This document shows, piece after piece, positions 58,513 through 64,000 of a stretch of 64,000 bases of DNA. Every line of letters begins with the position of its first letter. The first letter of the stretch is position 1. The notes beneath the pieces were generated by a model, which ran no database searches, was not told the origin of the DNA, and was given only the letters and a program-made list of their open reading frames with translations. This stretch comes from Dehalobacterium sp040766325 (GTDB taxonomy: Bacteria; Bacillota; Dehalobacteriia; Dehalobacteriales; Dehalobacteriaceae), in NCBI GenBank assembly GCA_040766325.1, contig JAXGQR010000013.1:1-64000 (forward strand). The letters are read 5' to 3'. A program made the translations under genes and the position numbers.

Positions 58513-58540
58513 TTGACTTTCAACGCTATTATGCTAGAAT
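58513..58540 (+). promoter_or_regulatory. Sigma-A promoter of speH
   Basis: TTGACT (58513-58518) and TAGAAT (58535-58540) are 16 bases apart. The leader then contains two purine-rich RBS-like sites (AAAGGAGGA and GGGAGGA); the second serves the TTG start. Confidence 0.65.
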
Positions 58541-58605
58541 AATACCGTCACAGTTGTCTCCCTCGATAAAGGAGGAAATATTGGACAAATAGGGAGGAAT
58601 GATAA

Positions 58606-58983
58606 TTGAGGGCTCTAGGTCGCCACGTGTTGGCAGAATTTTATGATTGTCCGTTCGAAGTACTAAATGACTTGAAACAAGTTGAACGAAATATGGTGCA
58701 AGCTGCCTTAGATGCAGGAGCGGAAGTAAGGGAATTTGTTTTCCATAAGTTTAGCCCCCAAGGGGTGAGCGGTGTAGTGGTGATTTCTGAATCTCATTTG
58801 GCCATTCACACTTGGCCGGAACTTGGTTATGCGTCTGTAGATGTGTTTACCTGCGGGGATCGTGTTGATCCTTGGGATGCATGCAAGATTTTGAAGGAAA
58901 GTTTCCAGGCCGGTACTGTGGAAGCCCAGGAAATTGCCCGTGGGACAAATGTCCCCCTCCATAAGGTAGCTCTAAATTTTTAG
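58606..58983 (+). CDS. speH: S-adenosylmethionine decarboxylase proenzyme
   Basis: SpeH decarboxylates SAM to supply aminopropyl groups for spermidine. It has 125 residues, a prokaryotic class 1B proenzyme. Self-cleavage would occur within ISESHLAIHTWPE before Ser63, producing the pyruvoyl cofactor. The catalytic cysteine segment VDVFTCGD is present. The start is TTG 58606 after AGGGAGGAATGATAA. Spermidine synthase (speE), often adjacent, is not found; a terminator and an IS4-type element follow instead. Confidence 0.92.
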   Translation: MRALGRHVLAEFYDCPFEVLNDLKQVERNMVQAALDAGAEVREFVFHKFSPQGVSGVVVISESHLAIHTWPELGYASVDVFTCGDRVDPWDACKILKESFQAGTVEAQEIARGTNVPLHKVALNF

Positions 58984-59043
58984 GAGGGATATTTATTTTA
59001 CCAGGCATAAAGTTAAAAAACTATAGCCGAGAATTCTTACTAT

Positions 59044-59084
59044 AAGTCTTACAACAATAAAATGTTGAAGGCTTATTTTATTTT
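59044..59084 (+). terminator. Terminator after speH
   Basis: AAGTCTTACAACA pairs imperfectly with TGTTGAAGGCTT around a short A-rich loop and is followed by ATTTTATTTT. Confidence 0.6.
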
Positions 59085-59122
59085 GGCAACAAAGGCCAAA
59101 AAATAAACCTTCCGGAAATGGA

Positions 59123-60693
59123 CTTGAGTTTCCGCAGAATGCACTTTAAAGGTAAATAAATCCACCAAGGGCGCCAAACTTTTATTTTTAGAAGGTGTTT
59201 ATTAGAAATTCCTAGATTAGAGACATATCAACTAAGCCCCGTCTGAAACCGGACTTAGGAAAGAAATATTGCTATAATCCATCAAGCGATCAACTTAAGG
59301 CAGAGCTGGCGAAATACAGGCCGTCTTGTCTTGAACCAGAGTCTGACCCCTTTTTTAGCATATGCAAGTATACCAGAAATACCTTTAGCCAGCCGATAAT
59401 AGTAAAACTGGACTTTATGCTTTATAGGAGCGGCAGTTTGAATAATAGAAGCCTTTAGTGCACTGGCTTCCGATTTTATTGAGATCAAAGCAAGGAATGC
59501 CATACATAAGGTGATATAAAAATTGAGAGCATTGATTGCTTTTAATTTTCGGACACGGAAATTTTCAAACTGGAAAACCTGCTTTTTACAGCGGAAATAT
59601 TCCTCAATGCGCCACCGTGAGAAATAAAGCCTGGCAACACGAACGACATCTTCTTTTGACTTTAATTCTTTGTTGGTTGCCAGCATCATTGGATGCTCCG
59701 TGAGCCCATAAACAAGAACCAAATAAATATTTTTTTTGGATGCGGTTATTTGAACCTTTACGTGGGATAAATATGCCTCCCTTTTCTTGCCTTTGTAGAA
59801 TACAGGGGTTTTGATTTTGCCCTTTCTACGGTTTCTTAGTTCTGCAGCAGGAACCCATTTGTTATGAAAAAACAGCTTCCTTTTTGCAGTGAGCCGAATG
59901 ACATAATCCTGATCCAGGGAGTCAAGTTCTAAAAACATCTTATTAGCATCATAGCCCCTGTCCATAACAAAGGTTGCTTTTCCAAACAGTGCCTTGCCAC
60001 GTTCCATCGCTTCAAAAGTAATGTTATTGATGGAGGTATAACCCTTCTCCAGGGAAGAATGGACCTTGGAATAAATGCTGACGGGATGGTTGCTTTTTGT
60101 CAGAACACAGGCTTCTGTGACATGGTAACCCTTTTCATAGACATTTTTTTTGACGGTGCTTTTGGAGCCATCTCGCACAGTGCCCAGTGCTTCAAACTTA
60201 TAGCCATCTGGTTTGATGACATCGCTGTCATCAATAAAAACCACTGGATCATCAGGAACCCATTTACGTATGGTATCCAAGTAAGAGTATAAGGCATCTT
60301 TGGGAACACCTTGCCTCAGATGACGCGAAAGTCTTTCAACGCTATTTACTTTTTGAGAGTCTTCGTGAAGCTGATCGACGATGTCAGTCAAAAGGCAGCT
60401 ATTAGAAGCCAACATTCCGTAAGTCATCTCAGCAGTAAACTTCCTATCCGGTTTGGAAAGCTTGTGAGCAATTTTATTTGAAAAGGTTAAAATTTCTCGT
60501 TTCAAAGTGTAGGTATTTGTTGTAAAATAAGTCATAAGGAGCCCTCCGCTTTTTGTTTAGTAAGGTTTTTTGTGGTGACTTAATTTTACTACAAAAAGGG
60601 TGAGGACTCCTTATCTTTTATGCATTTTTAGAAAGTTGTGGATAAAAAAACTTCAGCCCTAAGGCTCTGTGGGTAATTCTGCGGAAACTCAAG
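59123..60693 (-). mobile_element. Intact IS4-family-like insertion sequence (1571 bp)
   Basis: The ends are an 18-bp perfect inverted repeat, CTTGAGTTTCCGCAGAAT at the left and its complement at the right. GAAATGGA flanks both sides (59115-59122 and 60694-60701), an 8-bp target duplication. It carries one intact transposase gene on the minus strand. It separates speH from the downstream gene and looks recent. Confidence 0.92.
59282..60535 (-). CDS. IS4-like DDE transposase
   Basis: This is an intact 417-residue transposase. The catalytic acids fit the IS4 pattern: DDSDVIKP (first Asp), VMDRGYDAN (second Asp) and the Y-(2)-R-(3)-E-(6)-K box in YFSRWRIEEYFRCKKQ (Glu). The tail has many basic residues. 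ATG 60535 lies inside the right end of the element. The complete frame, in a window full of frameshifts, suggests a young insertion. Confidence 0.92.
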   Translation of the reverse strand: MTYFTTNTYTLKREILTFSNKIAHKLSKPDRKFTAEMTYGMLASNSCLLTDIVDQLHEDSQKVNSVERLSRHLRQGVPKDALYSYLDTIRKWVPDDPVVFIDDSDVIKPDGYKFEALGTVRDGSKSTVKKNVYEKGYHVTEACVLTKSNHPVSIYSKVHSSLEKGYTSINNITFEAMERGKALFGKATFVMDRGYDANKMFLELDSLDQDYVIRLTAKRKLFFHNKWVPAAELRNRRKGKIKTPVFYKGKKREAYLSHVKVQITASKKNIYLVLVYGLTEHPMMLATNKELKSKEDVVRVARLYFSRWRIEEYFRCKKQVFQFENFRVRKLKAINALNFYITLCMAFLALISIKSEASALKASIIQTAAPIKHKVQFYYYRLAKGISGILAYAKKGVRLWFKTRRPVFRQLCLKLIA

Positions 60694-60809
60694 GAAATGG
60701 ATCCTTGTCGAAATACGGAAAATACGGTATGATATAAGATACGATTGATGAGAGTTAGAATGACACAGGCTGGAATACAGAAAGTGAATCATTAAGGGAG
60801 AGGACATTC

Positions 60810-61580
60810 ATGTTTACTTTGGTACAATCTGAATTAAATAAAGTGACGGTTTTTTTAGAAAAAAACTTTCGTTTTAAGTCCGGGCATTTGGCGCAGTTGA
60901 TTCCGGAATTTAAACTTTCCGAAATAGAAAAAAATTTCTTTCCAGCATTGGAGCTATTGTCAGGGAAATTGTTCCCAGGTCATGATCAGGATCCCAGGCG
61001 TATCCCCATGGGAGGGGTTATACAAATGAGTTTTATTGCCCAGGAGATTCATAATAAGATTCCTGATGATTGTCCCAAGGCTATACCTCAGTTTCCTGTG
61101 CTGGTAGGTGATTATCTTTTTGCTCTTAGTTTTGGGAAATTACATGAATATGGTTTGCTCGATTGGCTAAATAGAATGGCCGATATAATCTGTCGCATGA
61201 ACGAAGGAGGCATGCTGCGGCGTTATTTAATCGAAGAAGGATCACCACACGAGCAGGACTATCTTCAGGTATTAGAGATGGAATATGGGCTTTTAGCCGG
61301 ACTGGCCTGTCAGGTCGGTGGGTCTTTAGCCGGATGTACCAAGGAACAGGAAGAGGATTTGTCACAATTCGGTCGCAATATTGGTATGGTTTGGGGGTTG
61401 ATAAGGGAAAAATACCCTCTGGATACTCGGAACCTACTGATAAAAGGGCGAGAAAAATTATCATCCTTTCCCATTTCTGAAGGACGGGAAGCTTTGCTAG
61501 ATTTGCTGGATGAGTTGGAACAAATGTCATTCAAGACGCCTCTTAAATCAGGTTGTGTTATTAAGGCGCTAGCGACATAA
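60810..61580 (+). CDS. Polyprenyl-synthetase-like protein lacking catalytic aspartates
   Basis: The 256-residue protein follows the fold pattern of trans-polyprenyl diphosphate synthases: RRIPMGGVIQMSFIAQEIHNKI, FPVLVGDYLFALSFGKLHEYG, and LSQFGRNIGMVWGLI. In active enzymes the first region carries DDxxD and the last is followed by DDxxD. Here these are HNKIPDD and REKYPLD, so both magnesium sites are degenerate. It is also ~60 residues shorter than usual. It may be a non-catalytic partner subunit or a drifting paralogue. ATG 60810 follows GGGAGAGGA. tatC comes next. Confidence 0.7.
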   Translation: MFTLVQSELNKVTVFLEKNFRFKSGHLAQLIPEFKLSEIEKNFFPALELLSGKLFPGHDQDPRRIPMGGVIQMSFIAQEIHNKIPDDCPKAIPQFPVLVGDYLFALSFGKLHEYGLLDWLNRMADIICRMNEGGMLRRYLIEEGSPHEQDYLQVLEMEYGLLAGLACQVGGSLAGCTKEQEEDLSQFGRNIGMVWGLIREKYPLDTRNLLIKGREKLSSFPISEGREALLDLLDELEQMSFKTPLKSGCVIKALAT

Positions 61581-61672
61581 ACAGGTTTTTTGGGTTTGGT
61601 GGCAGTCGTCAGCTAGTTGTTGAATGGACAATGGAGCAGGCTGGCTGATTTGATAAAGTGGGAGGCAGGAAA

Positions 61673-62392
61673 GTGTCAAAGGATCAACCTATGACGTTAG
61701 TGGAACATTTGCAGGATCTGCGTAAAACTTTAATCATCTCTTTTGCTGCTTGGCTAATATTAACAGGGTTGGCTTTTTTTCTTTTTCAGGAACAGATTTT
61801 CAGTTATTTGACCTATCCCTTGCAAAAAATGGACTTAGAACTGGTGATTCTTACCCCTTTTGAAGGTTTTATGGCCAAGATGAAAGCCAGCGCCTTTGCT
61901 GGGTTGATTTTTGCTCTACCGATAATTCTCTGGCAGGTGTGGTGTTTTATTCTCCCAGCCTTAAATACTAGGGAAAAAAAGTATTTAATCGTGATCGTAC
62001 CTTTTTCGGTGCTCTTATTTTTAGGAGGCGCTGCTTTTTCCTATTATCTGGTGTTGGGCACGGCTTTTAATTTTCTAATTATTACCGCCGGGTCCGGGTT
62101 TATTCCCATGCTGGGTGCATCGAGGTATTTAAGCTTTGTTGTTGCAATCTTAATCCCTTTCGGCATAATTTTTCAACTGCCTCTGGTAGCTTTCTTTCTG
62201 ACTCGAATAGGATTGATTACTCATAAGACCCTGCTTCAAAAACGAAAATATGCAATCGTACTTAGCTTTGTCATTGCAGCGATTGTCACGCCCACGCCAG
62301 ATATTGTCACACAATCTTTAATGTCTTTGCCAATGCTTCTCCTTTATGAAATTTCCATTCTCATTGTCTGGATTTTTAGAAAACGGACCTAA
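61673..62392 (+). CDS. tatC: Sec-independent protein translocase TatC
   Basis: TatC is the receptor for twin-arginine signal peptides. It has about 239 residues and six membrane helices. Diagnostic segments are the N-terminal MTLVEHLQDLRKTL with the functional E-H-L-x-D-LR, TPFEGFMAKMKAS after helix 1, and IVTPTPDIVTQSLMSLPMLLLYE near the end. The start is placed at GTG 61673, seven bases after GGGAGG; GTG 61658 is also in frame. No tatA gene is seen here. Confidence 0.94.
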   Translation: MSKDQPMTLVEHLQDLRKTLIISFAAWLILTGLAFFLFQEQIFSYLTYPLQKMDLELVILTPFEGFMAKMKASAFAGLIFALPIILWQVWCFILPALNTREKKYLIVIVPFSVLLFLGGAAFSYYLVLGTAFNFLIITAGSGFIPMLGASRYLSFVVAILIPFGIIFQLPLVAFFLTRIGLITHKTLLQKRKYAIVLSFVIAAIVTPTPDIVTQSLMSLPMLLLYEISILIVWIFRKRT

Positions 62393-62491
62393 ACTAAGAA
62401 ATGGAAATAATGGAGTGGATCGGTTTAGAGCGGGTACCTCCCAGGAGTATTATAGGTTATTTAGCACAAATAATCAGAAAATAGGAATCTA

Positions 62492-62519
62492 TTGATTATT
62501 TGATTATTTAGTTTATAAT
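62492..62519 (+). promoter_or_regulatory. Sigma-A promoter upstream of the URO-D gene
   Basis: TTGATT (62492-62497) and TATAAT (62514-62519) are 16 bases apart in the ~310-base gap after tatC. A second TATAAT lies at 62597-62602. The rest of the gap is AT-rich with no other feature visible apart from the short ORF at 62626. Confidence 0.55.
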
Positions 62520-62625
62520 TAAATTAAAGAGATTATTTAGTTTTTATATACAATTATCAAATGGCAAAAAAGAATAACTTCGCTACGAGATTTTTTTATA
62601 ATACAAATTGAGAAAGGAGGATTAA

Positions 62626-62652
62626 ATGGTTCGCCCCAAAATAGTGTTCTAA
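62626..62652 (+). CDS. Possible 8-codon leader ORF
   Basis: ATG 62626 has a near-ideal RBS (GAAAGGAGG, spacing ~6) yet runs only eight codons (MVRPKIVF) to TAA. It ends 48 bases before the URO-D start, which has its own RBS (GAAGGAGATG). It could be a leader peptide or the stub of a lost gene. Confidence 0.3.
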   Translation: MVRPKIVF

Positions 62653-62700
62653 CTCACTAGATGAAACAAGTTGCAAATACGGATGAAGGAGATGTAAAAC

Positions 62701-63546
62701 ATGACAACTGCTCAGGAAATGTTTGAAATTCGTACCAACCGTATTAAGGATGTTGTAGCTTTAAAGAAACCGGATACTGTTCCTTTTGCTCCTAAGGTCG
62801 GAAATTACTATGCCCGTGGATATGATATTTCCATGTATGATGCCATGATGGATATCAGGAATATTTTGCCTGGCATTGATGGTTTCTTAGATGATTTTGA
62901 GCCGGATTTAGCTTGGGCTCCTGTATTGTATCCTATTCCTCCTATGGAGGCCATGAATTGTAATTATATCAAATGGCCCGGTGCAGATCATAATCTTCCT
63001 CTTGATGCCTCCTTTCAGATTGGTGACAATACCTTTTTGGAAGATGATGAATATGATGAGTTTTTGCTTGATCCCACCCATTTTTTCCTGACCAAGGTTT
63101 ATCCCAGAAAATTTAAGGATTTAGAGCCGCTTTCTAAGTTGGTGTTTAGAAACCCTATTGAATATGCTCTTTATATCGAATTAACCACCTTTGCTCAGCC
63201 TGATGTGCAAAAAGCGCTGGATGCCCTGAAACGAGGAGGAGAGGCTGCAGCCAAATGGCTGGGACACATGGGTTCCCTGATTGAACATATTGTTAAGAGA
63301 GGATTCCCCATGGGTGCTGCCACCGCCCAAACCTGTCCTTTCGATATGTTTTCCGATAATATTCGGGGCCTGATTAATACGGTGAGTGATATTTATCAAA
63401 GGCCGGAAAAATTATTGGCCGCCTTGGACTATATGACTGAAGTGTGTATTGAAAGAGCGACGACCACCGCCAAAGCTTTGGGGGTTGATTTTGTCTTTAT
63501 CCCCCTTCATGCCGGAGTGGATGAGTTTATGAGCCCGGCTAATTAG
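62701..63546 (+). pseudogene. Uroporphyrinogen decarboxylase-family (MtaA/MtbA-like) methyltransferase, 3' end removed by IS
   Basis: This is a URO-D-superfamily protein of the kind that moves methyl groups from corrinoid proteins to coenzyme M or tetrahydrofolate, rather than a heme enzyme. The N-terminal ~281 residues are clean, including VPFAPKVGNYYARGYDISMYDAM and FIPLHAGVDEFMSPAN. The frame then ends at a TAG formed by the first bases of the IS (63544-63546). The C-terminal third, which normally holds the zinc-binding His-Cys-Cys set, is missing. With the MttB-like gene at 2.6 kb it suggests a methylotrophic gene repertoire; this copy is disrupted. Confidence 0.8.
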
Positions 63547-64000
63547 TGTCTGCTGATCAAGCCGCATTTTGGCTTAATTCAGCAGGATTAGCGTCTAAAA
63601 TTTCAAACAGTAAAAATAGCACAGAAAGTATTCGTGCCTGAATCTTGAAAAGATTCGTCACGAATACAGATAATGCGATGGAGGTCAACGTAGTTTCTTC
63701 CAGCTTGGTTCTGATCAATCCCATACCATAGCAACGTTTGCTTAAGCTGAACGATCTTTCTACTTCAATCCTGTCCGTATTATCCTTGTACTCTATCTTT
63801 TTATCTGTTTTTGCTGTTGCCGTTGGCCTGCCAAGTTTGGGTCCCGATAACCGGATTCCATGAAGTTTGCAGTAAGCCCTGTTTGCGCGGTTCCGGTATA
63901 TCTGATCTGCCAGAACTCTTTCCGGATAGTGTCCGGTACGTTCTTTGAAGCGTTCGACCGCTTCCTGCAGGCAGGTGCTTTCATTGTAGGCGTCAAATGA
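63545..64000 (-). mobile_element. IS1182-like insertion sequence, copy 2 (inverted, cut by window end)
   Basis: It starts AGTGTCTGCTGATCAAG, identical to the right end of copy 1 and in opposite orientation. The visible 456 bases match the 3' part of copy 1 closely, with a few base and indel differences. It interrupts the URO-D gene. Confidence 0.9.
63557..64000 (-). CDS. IS1182-like transposase, C-terminal part, clean frame
   Basis: The last ~147 residues of the transposase are open without a shift. They begin SFDAYNESTCLQEAVERFKE, pass RLSGPKLGRPTATAKTDKK and the basic box RIEVERSFSLSKRCYGMGL (with the catalytic Glu), and end FEILDANPAELSQNAA. The N-terminal part is beyond the window. Compared with copy 1 this shows what the undamaged product looks like. 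Confidence 0.85.
   Translation of the reverse strand, partial: SFDAYNESTCLQEAVERFKERTGHYPERVLADQIYRNRANRAYCKLHGIRLSGPKLGRPTATAKTDKKIEYKDNTDRIEVERSFSLSKRCYGMGLIRTKLEETTLTSIALSVFVTNLFKIQARILSVLFLLFEILDANPAELSQNAA

Noticed and set aside
63544..63546. TAG ending the URO-D frame as a recoded amber
   Set aside because: Its last two bases are the first bases of the IS end and the downstream frame is IS sequence, so it is an insertion-made stop.
1..64000. CRISPR arrays, tRNA or rRNA genes, prophage modules
   Set aside because: No regularly spaced repeats, cloverleaf-like genes with CCA ends, rRNA motifs or phage structural genes were found. The S24-type repressor stands alone.

Overview
The window reads as a chromosomal segment of a low-to-moderate GC, probably spore-forming Firmicute of the class Clostridia, most like the Peptococcaceae (Desulfitobacterium, Dehalobacter and relatives). 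The reasons are the PolC replicase, the gene order topA-trmFO-xerC-hslVU-rpsB-tsf-pyrH-frr-uppS-cdsA-dxr-rseP-ispG-proS-polC, a YtvI-like and a Spo0E-like protein, and a corrinoid-type MttB methyltransferase with an in-frame amber codon. The genus is inferred, not shown.

Region 1 (1-9.0 kb) is accessory and decayed. It holds the end of an SsuBC/TauBC-type ABC operon, a wrecked DMT exporter, and an MttB-family gene. The MttB gene has a sigma-54 promoter, an upstream tandem repeat that looks like an enhancer site, and an in-frame TAG at the pyrrolysine position. It is followed by a frameshifted sigma-54 activator gene, an IS3/IS150 remnant, a second partial copy of the ABC ATPase gene end, and a broken amino-acid permease.

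Region 2 (9.2-22 kb) carries an MMSDH-type aldehyde dehydrogenase, yraN, an NhaD/ArsB-type antiporter, a histidine kinase, a ComM-like ATPase, a PAS-GGDEF-HD-GYP protein, ddl, murF and dprA. Region 3 (22-46.3 kb) is the housekeeping cluster. It is interrupted at 32.2-33.8 kb by an IS1182-like element inserted between a ferredoxin gene and a badly damaged uppS, and it ends with a PolC that lacks the usual internal proofreading exonuclease domain.

Region 4 (46.5-58.5 kb) holds a trehalose module (OtsA-OtsB fusion, GH65 phosphorylase, beta-phosphoglucomutase), a membrane-anchored polysaccharide deacetylase, small XRE, Spo0E and S24 regulators around a palindromic operator, and a glycosyltransferase overlapping a phosphatase-like membrane protein. 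Region 5 (58.6-64 kb) holds speH, an intact IS4-type element, a catalytically degenerate polyprenyl-synthase-like gene, tatC, and a URO-D/methyltransferase gene cut by a second, oppositely oriented IS1182-like copy.

Many genes carry single-base frameshifts, several of them in homopolymers and in essential genes (topA, murF, hslU, polC). I read those as likely sequence errors. The clustered lesions in 1.5-8.4 kb, in IS copy 1 and in uppS look more like real decay. No rRNA, tRNA or CRISPR was found.
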